Assembly: GCA_963854735.1 (NCBI GenBank) | Contig: OY978100.1 | Location: 1,364,001-1,428,000 of the forward strand | Source of the DNA: Marvania coccoides | Lineage: Eukaryota > Chlorophyta > Trebouxiophyceae > Chlorellales > Chlorellaceae | Reading direction: 5' to 3' | Length of the DNA: 64,000 nt | Shown: positions 1-10,859 of the stretch, piece by piece | Layout of the letters: every line of letters starts with the position of its first letter | How positions within the stretch are numbered: the first letter of the stretch is position 1 | The notes under the pieces: generated by a model | What the model saw: only the letters and a program-made list of their open reading frames with translations | What the model was told of the DNA's origin: nothing | Database searches by the model: none | Made by a program: the position numbers and the translations under genes

Positions 1-565
1 TCAATCTACCCGCTTTTGAGCGCAATGCCGCTGGGAACGGCCATCCCCCTGCAGATAGTCGTGTTTGTCATATACCTGTTTGCCAACCCGTCGATGTGCA
101 GCGCTGCTTTGGCGTGTGAGGGGGCTGTGCGGCAGTACCCGATGCTGTATGGCGAGCTCACTTCGCTGGCCAATGCGCTACCGTTTGGCATCGGACTGGG
201 AACCGTAAGGAAGCTGACCTATGGAGTTGCATGCTCAACCGTTTTGGCGATGGTCGAGGTGCGCGCAGCTTTTTTTCTTATCCACAATAGAAAGCGTTAG
301 CTACAACCACCTTTTTCTTAATCGTTTGCCCTTTTCCAACACCGCAGTTTCTGTCGATTATTCTCATTTCTTTCTACTCTGCATCCCTGGTGGAGCTGTC
401 TGGCAGGATGGCTTTTACTCGGCAAGAGGGCCTGCACTTTCTCACTGCAGAGTTGCAGCGACAAAGGCCCTTCTTCTGGCAAGTCATCGGGGAAATGATG
501 GTGGCATGCATCTTGCTGATCAACGTATTTGGGCTGGTCCACGATCTGATCAGTCTGGCACCATA
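1..565 (+). CDS. 3' end of an unrecognised multi-pass membrane protein (partial)
   Basis: Open from base 1 in frame 1 and truncated at the 5' side by the window edge. The first exon encodes at least one clear hydrophobic segment (IPLQIVVFVIYLFANPS) followed by a polar loop with three cysteines. It can end at a good donor (GTAAGG, 205) or later at GTGCGC (259); both are phase 0. The last exon most simply starts at 396 and runs to TAA at 563-565. It holds a second hydrophobic segment (GEMMVACILLINVFGLVHDL) near the C-terminus. The acceptor (GGAG) is weak, so the exact join is uncertain. I do not recognise the family. The alternating hydrophobic segments argue for an integral membrane protein; transporter or receptor roles cannot be distinguished. 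Confidence 0.5.
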
Positions 566-889
566 AAAAATAACACCTTTTACTGACGATTTTTCATATG
601 CCCAATAAGCACCGAGGATAATTAAGCTCAGCCTTACTTCTCTCTTTTTCTCTGACGATATGTATTCCACTTCATTTTTTAATTTACTATTTCTTTAGTG
701 TTGAGGAAGATTGATTACCATTGCTTTGCAACTTTCTTTTTTTCCTTTGCTACGGCGGCACCATCCTTCCCTTACGAATTATGGGTATTGTATTCAACTC
801 CATATTCCCCCTGTTTCATGTATATCTCTAAATATAACACAGCATTTTCTATATTTGCATTCATTTTGTAACAACATCATTCACGGAGC
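566..889. other. convergent 3' intergenic region with one dispersed repeat copy
   Basis: AT-rich DNA between the stops of two converging genes. At 591-632 it holds a reverse-oriented copy of the dispersed repeat also seen at 22907, 23028 and 48845. Nothing else coding is supported here. Confidence 0.5.
591..632 (-). repeat. dispersed repeat family R2, copy A
   Basis: On the minus strand reads GAGCTTAATTATCCTCGGTG then TTATTGGGCATATGAAAAA, closest to copy D in the first half. Confidence 0.7.
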
Positions 890-2385
890 TCAAGCGTGCT
901 CACCAGGGATGCTGGCTCGCCGCTTTTTGCCGCCCCTCCCCTCCGCCGCCCTCTGCGCACTGAGCTTGACCTTTCTCGCCTTTTTGCTCTGTCGCTCCGC
1001 GTCCTTCTCGTCCACAAAGCTCACCACGCCGTCTCTCCGCCGCTCCACGCCTCTCTGACCACCATCGCTCTCCTTCTCCTTTAATTTGCTCTTTTCCACA
1101 ACAACAACACGCTGCTGCTGCACCCGCTTCTCCTTCTCCTCTTTTTTTTTCATTGGCCGTGCGTCGCCCCCGCCCGCTGCCGTAACCGCCGCGCTCTTCC
1201 TTTTCGCGTGCTTTTTTACCTTTGCTGCCACCACACGCGTCTCCGCCTCCTCCCTCTGCCGCACCGCCATCACCTCGGGAGAGTCCACCGCACACAGCGT
1301 GGTAAGCCTCGCCCGCGTCTCCGTCTGACACAGCCGAGCCCCCTCTCCGCCCCCCTCTGGCGCTTCGCTGTCCCCACTGTCTGCGGCCGCCGCCACCGCC
1401 TGCCGCAGGAGCCACACCTTGATCACCCCATCCGACGACGCAGTGGCCACCATCTCGGGCACCGCTCCCCCAGTGTCAGCTCTCTCGGCTTCGCCTTGCG
1501 GCGGCAGCGCTGCTATTGCCTTTATCCTCACGGCGTGTGCCTTTGGGATGTGCAGCAGCACTCTCCCAACGACGGCATCCCACACCCGCAGCGCCCCGTC
1601 GTCCGTGCCAGTCACCACCACCCCGTCCTCCCCTCCAAACGCCATGGATATCACAGGACGGGGGTGCTCCAGTCGCACCGTCGCCGTCTCATCGCCCTCC
1701 ACAGCCCCCACGGGGCGCACCACCACCGCGGTGCCCACCCGCAGCGCGTAGTTCGCTCCACTGGGCGCAAACTCCACCCCTTCCGGCTGCCCCTCCACTT
1801 TCGTGGTGAACGTTGCCCGCCCTTTCACCAGATCCCACAGCCGCAGAGAGTTGTCGCGCGCGGTGGTGAGCGCCACCCGCCCAGAGGGGTGCACCGCGAT
1901 GCCGGTCACCTCGGCACGGTGCCCCCGCAGCGTGCGCATGCACTCCCACCCCCCTCCGGCCCGCCACACCGAAATTGTGCCATCAGAGCACCCAGCCAGC
2001 AGGTGGGTGGGGGAGTAGCCATCGGAGGGCGCGAAGAAGCGCAGCGCCGTCACAGCGCCCTGCCCAGGGTTCATCAAGAACCCCAGATCTTTGTCTTCTT
2101 TCATGTCGAAGAGATGAATGAGGTCATCGGCGCCGCCGCTCGCCATGTACTGCCCTGCAGCGGCCAGAGACTTGACCACGCCCTTGTGGGCGGCGTGCGT
2201 GAAGGTGCGCTCCAGGGCGGGGGCGTCATCGCCGTCCTGCAGAGTGGGAAAATGAGGGGAGCGGTGAGGGGTGAATTGTGGAAAAAGAGTGAGATGTAGG
2301 GATGTTTTCTACTTGCCGCGCTGGGAGAGTCGGGGTATGTGAATCCGAATAAAAAGCGCTCATAGCAGCCCGCAACAAGCGTCAT
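890..2385 (-). CDS. MAK11: WD40 ribosome-biogenesis protein MAK11/PAK1IP1
   Basis: Two exons, 2317-2385 and 890-2236, give 471 residues. The N-terminus (MTLVAGCYERFLFGF) matches the start of PAK1IP1/Mak11. WD40 repeats follow (IHLFDMKED, ISVWRAGGGWECMRTLRGH, LRLWDLVKGRATF, LRVWDAVVG, IKVWLL). The tail is long, basic and Lys/Arg-rich (KKKEEKEKR, KKARKVK, GGKKRRA), typical of a nucleolar protein. In yeast and animals this family acts in 60S subunit biogenesis, helping 5S RNP/Rpf2-Rrs1 related assembly, and was also described as a PAK1 inhibitor; that role is inferred by family. The single 80-nt intron has a GC donor (GCAAGT) and a CTGCAG acceptor. The gene is divergent from eS21, with 277 bp between start codons. 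Confidence 0.9.
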
Positions 2386-2662
2386 TTTTTGCGATGGTTT
2401 TTGTAAAATAAAAAATGTGCATGCATGGGGGCCCTGCGAGGCGAGGTTTCGGTAGTTTTGATATTTTAGAATCGATAGTATATTGCAATTTATGAATCTG
2501 GGCATTACCGAGCCCGCACGCCCGATTTTGGCTCTCCCAAAATTTCTTTCTTCAAAAATTTCGCTCTTGACGGCTACTTTTTTATAGCGGCCCCTCGAAC
2601 GGGGATCGCCCTCTTTTCATTGTTTTTGGTCCACAAGCTATCAAAATACCGAAAAAAGCACC
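2386..2662. promoter_or_regulatory. shared divergent promoter region of MAK11 and eS21
   Basis: 277 bp separate two oppositely oriented start codons, both belonging to ribosome-production genes. The DNA is AT-rich with oligo-A/T stretches and no recognisable TATA box that I can defend. Co-regulation is inference from the head-to-head arrangement. Confidence 0.4.
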
Positions 2663-3217
2663 ATGAAGAACGACGCCGGCGAGGTCGTGGACCTTTACAT
2701 TCCCCGCAAATGGTGAGAGAAAGGCGGAAAAGGAGAGAGGGGTGAATCGGAGAGATGGATTAATCGCAATTTTAATTTATTGGGCTGCGGCAGCTGCGGC
2801 GGAGGCAGTGAACTAAAGCCATCGCTTTATTTCATCATGGAGCTTGGTTTTTTTTTAAGAGACGCGATGCGGAGCTGTTCTCACACGTTTCTGACCACCC
2901 TTGCCCTGCTTTTGTGCAGCTCGTGGACCAACAAGCTCATCACCGCCAAGGACCACCGCAGCGTGCAGATCAACATTGGCCACCTTGACGAATCTGGTCT
3001 CTACACTGGCTCCTTCTCCACCTTTGCTCTGTGCGGCCAGGTTAGGGCCAAGGTGAGCACAGCGGACGCAGTTACTGCATTTTGCGCCCATGAACTTGAA
3101 TTTTTGCCAGCGTGAACTAACCTGTTGTTCTTCTTCTTTTTCCCCTCCGCGCAGGGCGATGCTGACTCCGCCGTGGACCTTTTGTGGGCCAAGAAGCGCG
3201 CTGAGATCGGCCAGTAA
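2663..3217 (+). CDS. RPS21: 40S ribosomal protein eS21
   Basis: Three exons: 2663-2712, 2920-3052 and 3155-3217, 81 residues, the usual family length. The protein begins [17 protein letters not shown] and continues with [19 protein letters not shown] and [18 protein letters not shown]. It is clearly the plant-type eS21 of the small ribosomal subunit, which sits on the solvent side near eS26/uS2 and aids late 18S processing. The first junction splits the Cys codon (TG/C) of the conserved PRKC motif. A TGTAA element, the usual green-algal polyadenylation signal, lies at 3237-3241, 20 bp after the TAA stop. The start is fixed by homology and is the first ATG. Confidence 0.97.
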
Positions 3218-3377
3218 ATAGATGTAGTTAAATTCCTGTAACACTAGTGCGCACAACCCTCAACGAGTTACATAATAGTCGGGAAATGTCGGTGGATTGA
3301 AAACCCATAAATACAGCAGCAGCAGCAGCATCAAGGGAAGTAATGTCATTTTTTTTTAATTGGGCGGTTTGGCAGCC

Positions 3378-4497
3378 TTAAAAGTCTCTTCTCATCAAGT
3401 ACCGCGGCCGCATCGCCAGCAAGGCCTTCCACGACGCATCCTGGAAAACAATATGAAATCCTCGCTGCTTGTACAGCTCCACGGCGCTGGCATTGTCTTG
3501 GTACACGTGCAGCACCGTGAACCGCGCGTCCCACACCTTCGCCACCCTCTCTGCAGCTGCCAGCAGCGCCGATGCAGCTCCTTTCCTTCTATGACGGGGA
3601 TCCACAGCCATCGATGCAATGTACACAAAACTTGTGGTACCGGGTTCCAAAGACGCCAAAATCTCTTTGTCGTCAGTGAAAGACACCTCCACAACGCCAG
3701 CCACGCTGGTGGGGGACTCTTTGCCCACTTCCTCCACCACTAAACTTATAAATTTATCTTTGGGGTTGTACAAAATCTTTCTTTTCATCTCAGACAGCAC
3801 CTGGAGGAGGGGAGAGAGAAAAATAGTATGAAGGTATGCTGCTTCTAATAAGAAGGTCTGCGGCCCAGGGAGGCAATAAAGCTGTGCCGATAAGGCGGTG
3901 GGTAATTTAAATTTTATATAAAACGTGCTGTGACCCCCTTTTAATATATACATAGATGCTTTACTAAGAGAAATGTGGTAATTGGATTTAGCAACTGCTC
4001 ACCTCGGCTGCAAACATTGCTTTAAAGGCGGTGTCCAGGATGGGAATGGCGTTTTCAACGTGGAAACCTTCCGTCTGCAGCCGCACGACCGATCTCACTT
4101 CCTCTGGGTCGTCGTTGTTCATGGGACGCACTCGCCACCGCCCGTTGGGGGCGGAGAACCGAAAGGCCTTCAGTCTGCTGCTCCTGCCGGTGGTTTGAGG
4201 AGCCTCAGAGCCAGCAGCGGCAGCTGTCGTCACCGGGGGGGTGGCTCGCTGGGGCAGTCCCGCTGATGCCAGGCGACAAGGGGTGCGCGCCACAAAGAGG
4301 CGTGGGGCAAGGCAAGAGGCGTGGGAAGAAGAAGGGGAAGTTTTTGAATGTGGTGTTAGCCTTGAATGAGCCAGCATGCTGGCCATCGCGGGCCCCGCCA
4401 TGCAGCCTGTCGCGAATTTTATTTTAAATGGGAATCCAAATTTGATTGAAATGCCTGCAGGATAGGCGACAGCTGAAAATGCTGCTGTGCTCAGCAC
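3378..4497 (-). CDS. plastid-type GNAT N-acetyltransferase
   Basis: Two exons, 4003-4497 and 3378-3800, 305 residues if the first ATG is used. ATG at 4401 (residue 33) is an equally good start and gives a Ser/Ala/Arg-rich, acid-poor leader typical of a chloroplast transit peptide. The GNAT fold is evident: VYIASMAVDPRHRRKGAASA contains the acetyl-CoA pyrophosphate loop (R/Q-x-x-G-x-A), followed by LHVYQDNASAVELYKQRGF, the classic last motif. It resembles the plant plastid GNAT enzymes that acetylate protein N-termini and lysines; that substrate assignment is inference. The gene is divergent from the TIC62-like gene with only 180 bp between start codons, so the two probably share a promoter. 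Confidence 0.82.
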
Positions 4498-4677
4498 AGC
4501 TCAATCTCAATTTTATCTCGACACCCATCATTTTCAATGATCATTCGATTAAATTATTGGACCAGCGTATCTACCCATCGATCCTTTTTACTACCCAAAC
4601 CAGCGAAAGCTCGCTCTGTCTCTAGTTCTCCCATCACTTTGAGCTCATCGTGCCGCCAAGCCGTGGGCAACTGCACG

Positions 4678-7575
4678 ATGCAGAGTTTGGGAAGCCTGGG
4701 AAGTGTTCGTCACATCGGCGCCCGTCCTGCGCAGCAGCCAGCTGCTTTTCGCCGTAGCCTCAAGTAAGCACATGTCCTCTCTGTGGAACATGTTTTTTCT
4801 CAATTTTTGTCGACTGATCAATACCTGGCGTTGTGTCGCAGGAGCGTGGGCATCGTGAACGCCAAGAGCGCGCCTGCAGATGACGCCGAAGAGGCTCCTG
4901 CGAAGGCAGGCACTGGCATGTTTAGCTTCTTTCAGCCCAACCCTGCCGGCACCCAGCTCTTTGGCGGCAAAAAGGACGCTTCCGCCGCTGCCTCTCCCGG
5001 CAACGGCACCATGAGCTTCTTGGCCGGGTTCGGCTCCACCAAGGGCTCCCGCTCCGACTCTGCCAACACCGTCTTCGTGGCCGGCGCCACTGGCCGACTG
5101 GGCCTGCGCGTGGTGCGCGAGCTCCTGGAGGCGGGATTCAACGTGCGTGCCGGCGTGCGCAGCGAGGAGAAGGCGGAGGCCTTCCCCGAGCTGCTGGCGG
5201 AGCTGTGCGAGACCGTCGGCCCGCTCGGCCAGCAACAGGAGCGCCGCGTCAAGGTGGTCTACTGCGACCTGGAGGATCCTGACACCATCGCGCCCGCCAT
5301 TGGCAGCGCCTCCCGTGTGGTGTGCGCTGTAGGGGCCGCTGAATCCGAGTTCACTAACCTAGGGGCTCCTCGGGCCATCGACTACGAAGGCACCGTGCGC
5401 CTGGTGGAGGCCGCCGCCAACGCGGGCGTGCAGCAGTTTGTGCTGGTCACGTCGTTAGGCACGGGCAAGCTGGGCTTCCCCGCGGGCGTGCTCAACCTGT
5501 TTGGCGGCATCCTGATCTGGAAGCGCAAGGCGGAGGAGGCGCTGGAGGCCTCTGGCATGCCCTACCTCATCGTGCGCCCAGGTGAGAGGACGGAGAAAGA
5601 AGAGGGACATTTGTTAGTCGTAAAATTTCTGTCAAATAGTATATGCAAATTGTACGCCGAACCTTTATCGCTTTTTGGAGCGGCTGAGTTCGAGTATCGA
5701 ACGCCTTGTAAAGATTTGACTAACTGTTTCGAGATGAATCGTATTTTACGTGCAGGTGGCATGGAGCGCCCGAAGGACGACCACAAGCTGACCCACAACG
5801 TCAGGCTCTCAGCCAGGGACACCCTCTTCGGCGGCACCGTCTCGCGGCTACAGGTGGCCGAGCTCATCGCTGCCGCGGTGTCCAACCCCGGCGCTGCCGA
5901 GAACAAGACTGTGGAGGTGGTGGCCGAGACCAAGGCTCCTGAGACTGAGTACGAGGTGCTGCTGGCCGCCGCCAGGACGGAGATTGCTCAAGACACCCGA
6001 GAGGCGGCGCTGGAGGGGGTGCGCGAGGTGCGGGCAGAGATTGAAGAGGCCAAGGCGGCTGTGGAAGTGGCTAGAGAGCGCCTGGACGAGGCCCGCGAGG
6101 CGATTGCGGAGCTGCAATCGCGCACCGCAGAGGCGCGGGCCGCCGCAAAGGAGGCCCAGAAGGAGCAGAGCGACGTGGTGAAGGACGCCGAAAAGGTGGA
6201 GGTACAGCTGGCGGCACTGCAGGCTGCGGCGGAGAGCAAGGCGTTGGAGGCGGCGGCCGCCAAGGCGGTCGCGCTGGAGGCGCAGAAGGCGGCGCGGGAG
6301 GCGCGAGTGCTGTCCAGCCAGGAGACTAAGGAGATTCGCGACAGCGTGCTGCGCCCCAAGTCTGCCGAGAAGGAGACGGCGCCCGCAGCCAAGGCTAAGG
6401 CCATGGCGCTGCCTCCCTTCTTCGGCACGCTGTCGAGCAAGAAGGCCGCCCCTGTTGAGGAGGAGGAAGAGGATTCTGTAGAAGATATTGAGGAGGAAGT
6501 GGTCCAGAAGGCCTCGCCGTTCTCTTTCTTCGCCCCCAAGCCCAAGGCCCGCGCCCCTGAGCCTGAATCCGAGTCGGAAGAGGAGGAGGAAGAGGAGGTT
6601 GTGGTTGTGGAGAAGAAGAAGGCGGTGTCGCCGTTTGCTGCCTTCTTCACCCCCCAGCCCAAGGCCGTCGCCAACGAGCCTGAATCTGAGGAGGAAGAAG
6701 AAGAGGAGGAGGAAGAGGCGGTCGTGGTTGTGGAGAAGAAGAAGTCAGTGTCGCCGTTTGCTGCCTTCTTCACCCCCCAGCCCAAGGGACCTGAGTCTGA
6801 GGAGGAGGTAGAGGAGGAAATCGAGGAAGAAGAGGAGATCGTTGAAGACAAGAAGGCTGGCGGCTTCTTTGGCGGCATCTCGAGCTTCTTCCAGCCCCAG
6901 GGAACGGTGTTCGTCGACGACGTGCAGCCCGCTGAGGAGGAAAAGCCGCTGCAAGGGGGGCTGAAGGCGGCCAGGGCTGCCGCTGCCGCCAAGCAGCAGG
7001 AGGACGATTCTGAGGCCAGAGCGGCAGCTGCGGCGCGGGCGAGGGAAGCAGCTCAAGCCGTCAAGAAGGCGGAGGCCGCAAAGGCGGCTGCGGCGGAAGC
7101 GGCGGAGGCCAAGGCAGCAGCGGCAAAGCGCGCTGACATTGAGGCCAAGGCCAAGGCCAAGGCTGCTGCGGAGGCCGCAGAGGCAAAGGCTGCTGCCGAT
7201 AAAGCAGCGGTAGTAGAGGCCAAGGCTGCTGCACCGGCTACACAGGAGAAGGCGGAGGCTGCTCCCAAGGCCGAAGCTAACCCCATGGACATGTTGTACT
7301 CTTTCGCCAACCAAATCAAATTCCCGTGGCAGCAGGAGGGGGCGCCCGCTGCTCCCACCGTCCAGGCATCTGTGAGCACTAGCAACTCTGCTCCCGCTAT
7401 TGGTCGTGGAGCACTGAACAACGCGGCAGAGGCACGCCAGTGGATCGCGAACTGGCGCGCCAACACCAGCAACACTGCCGCTGCTGCACCCGCCGATGCA
7501 AAGGCTGCTGCTGATGTCCCCGCCAACGTGGCCGAGGCCCGCGCCTGGATTGACTCGTGGCGCGCCAAGAAGTAG
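4678..7575 (+). CDS. TIC62-like atypical SDR protein of the chloroplast
   Basis: Three exons: 4678-4763, 4842-5581 and 5756-7575, giving 881 residues. The N-terminus is a transit-like leader. A Rossmann domain starts near residue 106 (VFVAGATGRLGLRV, the TGxxGxxG-type NADP site of atypical SDRs) and ends with RPGGMERPKDD, a signature of TIC62. In plants TIC62 links NADP redox state to the inner-envelope translocon and tethers ferredoxin-NADP reductase through C-terminal Pro-rich repeats. Here the C-terminal half is instead a coiled Ala/Lys/Glu region, then acidic blocks separated by repeated SPFxxFFxPxPK motifs, then a second Ala-rich coil and two copies of an EARxWIxxWRA motif. The second intron (5582-5755, 174 nt) has no in-frame stop, so an unspliced frame looks open throughout. 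The canonical FNR-binding repeats were not seen. Confidence 0.85.
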
Positions 7576-7770
7576 GCGCCCGAATATTTTGAAATGCAGA
7601 GAGAGAAAAGCGTAACATAACCCCTGCCAATTTTGTCTACTTTTATGTTGAGCAGACAGTTCTATCTTTTTTAATTCCCCCCACATTTTTATCTATTTTG
7701 TGATCGATTTACTTTTTTTTAATTGCAAACCAAATTAATCAACTGTCAAAAGAAAGGACTGAAATGAAAA

Positions 7771-10307
7771 TCAGCGCTTGGCGTATTGCACCGACGCCCT
7801 GCGGCCCTCGCCCCCAGGTTTCTGCCGTGAAGCCTCGTGGTTCGCCAGCTCCCGCGGCACAGCCGCCTTGCTGTCCTCTAAAAATTTCTTCAGGTCGAAA
7901 AACACTTCTGTGTCACCTATCGTCAGCAGCGTCGTGGCGTTTCCCTTGCGCCCAGCGCGGCCTGTGCGCCCAATGCGGTGCGTGTACGCCTCGATCGTGA
8001 GCGGCATGTCATAGTTCACCACCAGCGCAACGTTGGGGACGTCGATACCGCGCCCAGCCACGTCTGTCGCCACCAGCACTGAGTACCGATCTTCTCTGAA
8101 CCCCTTGATGCTCTCCTCGCGTTGATCTTGCGTTTTGCCGCCGTGCAGCATCGCCGCGGAGTACCCAAAGTTGTCCACGATCCGCAGCACCTGCTCGCAC
8201 TTCTTCTGGGTGTTGGCAAACACGATGACGCGCGCGCTGTCGCCCGCCGCCTGCAGCTCTTTTCCCAGCGCCGACGGCTTCTCGTTCTCTTTCACCCACA
8301 CCACGCGCTGCGTCACGTTCTGCGTGGCCTGCCCCGCGGACCCAATGTTCACTACAATTGGCCGGCGCAGGTACTTTCGCGCCAGGCGCTCCACCGCCGG
8401 AGGCATGGTCGCAGAGAACATGTACGTGGTGCGGTACACGCGATTCGCCTCCAGGGGCTCGTCCTCATTCTCAGGCTTCAGGTTGGAGGACGGCATGGCG
8501 TCCAGCACCCCCATTACTTGCGGTTCAAATCCCATATCAATCATTCGGTCCGCCTCATCTAACACCACGTAGTTGCACTGGTTCAACACCGCGTACCGCC
8601 GCTCCACGCAGTCCACCAGGCGCCCAGGGGTGGCCACCACGATCTCGCACCCTTTCCGCAGCGCAAAGCCCTGGTCTTCGATGCTCTGCCCGCCCACCAC
8701 CGATACCACGCGAAAACCAGTGAAGTGCGCCAGCGCGCGCGCCTCCTCCTCGATCTGCTGCGCCAGCTCGCGGGTGGGGGCTAGGATCACCGCGTAGGGG
8801 CCCTCCGCCTCAATGTCCGGGTTGCCAGCCATCACCGGCTGCCGCATTATGTACACCAGCATTGGCAGAACAAACGCTGCCGTCTTGCCGGACCCGGTTT
8901 CAGCTACGCCGATGACGTCGCGCTGGCACAGCCCCAGCGGGATGGACGCCATCTGGATGGGCGACGGCTTCTTGTAGCCGGCGCGCTCCACCCCACGCAG
9001 CACCGGCTCCGGCAACATGGCCTCATCCCAGTTTCGCACGGGGAACTCTTCCGGGGCGATGGAGCCCTTGTACGCGATGTTGAAGTCTTCCCGGAAGATG
9101 CGCCAGTCGCGCTCGGTCATCGCCTCCCTGGGTTTCTCGCTCCAGTGGGTGTCAACTCTCATGGCGCCTCGGTCGTCAAACCGGTCGGCCCGATCCACCT
9201 TGGCAGCCGCGCGCCGCCGATCGTCCCCGGTTTCCTCCACTCCCGATGCCGCACGCACCCGACGCAGCGTGGCGGCCTCCGCCTCCACGCCGGTGCGCCG
9301 TTGCTCCCGACGGTCAAAGCCGCCGCGGAAGCCCCGCCCAAACAGCAGCGCAGCCTCGTGGGGGTCCTGGTACAGCGGGTTCAGGTCGCGGGAGGTGTCC
9401 TCCGAGGCGTCCCAGTCAAACGTGAACTTGAACCGGTCAGCCACCTTGATTATTTTCTTCTTCTTCTTCTCACCGCCCAGGTATTGCTGCTTGATCAGCT
9501 CCAGCTCGCGCTCCCGCTCGCGATCGCGGGCGCGAGACGCCACGTCGTAGCTACCGCTGGGCCCTGCCGAGGTGGCGGCTGCGCCCCCTCGCCCCGCTGC
9601 CTCTGCCAGGCCCAGCCTGAGACCGTCGGTGTGGGAGCGGTAGGCTGCCGCCTCCTCAGCCCGCCGCGCCAGCGCCGCCTTGGCGCGCTCCTCCTTGGTC
9701 ATAAACACCGGGCGCGCCTGCTCCACCTGCTCTTCTTGCTTCTTGCGCAGCAGCTCCTCCAGCGACAGCACCTCTGGTTTTGAATGATTGTTGGCGGTGG
9801 CGGTTTCATCGCCGTTGGCAGCACCAGCGGCGGGTTGGGCAACGGCAGCGTCCTCCTCCCGCTGCTCGAGGGGAGTGCGGCCACGGGGGGAGCGCTCCCT
9901 GCGGCCGTACTCTTCGTCTCTGTGGCCTCTGGAGCCGTGGCGGTGGCCACCAGCGTCACGGCCACCACGGCGCCGGTAGTCGTCCCGATCACTGCGCCCA
10001 CGGTCGTGATGCCTGTCCCCACCATAGCCTCCCCTGCAACGCCAAAAATGAGAGGAACGAGTGAGAATGAAGGCAAGCTTCTTGAACGAATTATAATCTA
10101 ACAGTAATCGGCAAAGCCTATGAATGGGCAATTTAAATTGCGGAAATTGCAATGGCGAATAACACACCTATCTCTGCTGTCCCTGTAATCCCTCCCGCCC
10201 GCTCTCACGTCCTCCCGTCGATCATTATGTTGTAAATCACGTCTGCGCTTGCTGTCTCGCTCCCGGCTGCGGGATCTTGAGCGACGGCGCTCAGGGGAGC
10301 GACCCAT
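7771..10307 (-). CDS. PRP28: DEAD-box spliceosomal RNA helicase PRP28 (DDX23)
   Basis: Two exons, 10168-10307 and 7771-10033, 800 residues. The N-terminus is Arg/Ser-rich ([18 protein letters not shown]) as in DDX23. [10 protein letters not shown] and GYKKPSPIQ form the Q-motif region. Motif I is AETGSGKT (about residue 425), then [24 protein letters not shown] (about 540), [28 protein letters not shown] and [10 protein letters not shown]. All catalytic motifs are intact. PRP28 displaces U1 snRNP from the 5' splice site so that U6 can pair there, during formation of the active spliceosome. The first intron uses donor GTGTGT and splits an Arg codon. The gene ends tail-to-tail with the TIC62-like gene, 195 bp apart. 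Confidence 0.95.
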
Positions 10308-10859
10308 TTTATTGATAAAAATACAATATAAATTACAAAAAACAAAGAGAACTCTCGATTTTCTACGACATCCGAAAAAGGAGCTTGATGAGCCCTGCTC
10401 TGTATTAAAAAACACTCGTAATTAATTCGAATTATTCCAGTATGGCGAGCCCCCTTTCGAGAGCTCTCTCGAAAATTTCATCACATTCAAATTTCTCAGA
10501 TGCACAATGTTAAGCTTAAATACCCGGATGGAGGCCTGGTTGCATGTCTGAATACGCGTTTAAAAATAATGGGCTGCTAAACTGCCATTAACGTGCGGAA
10601 ATGAAGAGTTAATGGCATCGTCGTACACAATAAGAGATTCAGAAGCACTCGGGGTTTCAGGGGTATTTCAGAAATATTGTCTGCATAAAAATGTGTGACA
10701 AAGTTCCCGGAAGAGTACCAAGTGGAAGGCTGCCCTACAGCAAGAAGCCCGGAAGGTATTTTTTGTGTGTCCCGGGTCTTTTTTTATCATCGCGCGTGAG
10801 ACAAAATATAATTAAGGTCCGCCGTTTTAACGATAATCCAATATTTATCAAACAAAATC
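10308..10859. other. intergenic region upstream of subtilase A
   Basis: AT-rich spacer between two divergent genes. I see no credible coding frame; the 119-residue frame starting at 10691 is interrupted by the signal-peptide exon of subtilase A in a different frame and has no family signal. Confidence 0.4.

Noticed and set aside
1208..2299. 363-codon plus-strand frame
   Set aside because: His/Arg/Pro composition, antisense to the WD40 gene; no domain.
5988..6992. 334-codon Ser/Ala-rich minus-strand frame
   Set aside because: Shadow of the acidic and Ala-rich tail of the TIC62-like gene; no start context or domain.
7430..7575. Pyrenoid Rubisco-binding motif in the TIC62-like tail
   Set aside because: NWRANT and SWRAKK resemble the [D/N]W[R/K]xx[L/I/V/A] motif, but the last hydrophobic position is not met and one lacks D/N. 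Only the internal repeat is reported.
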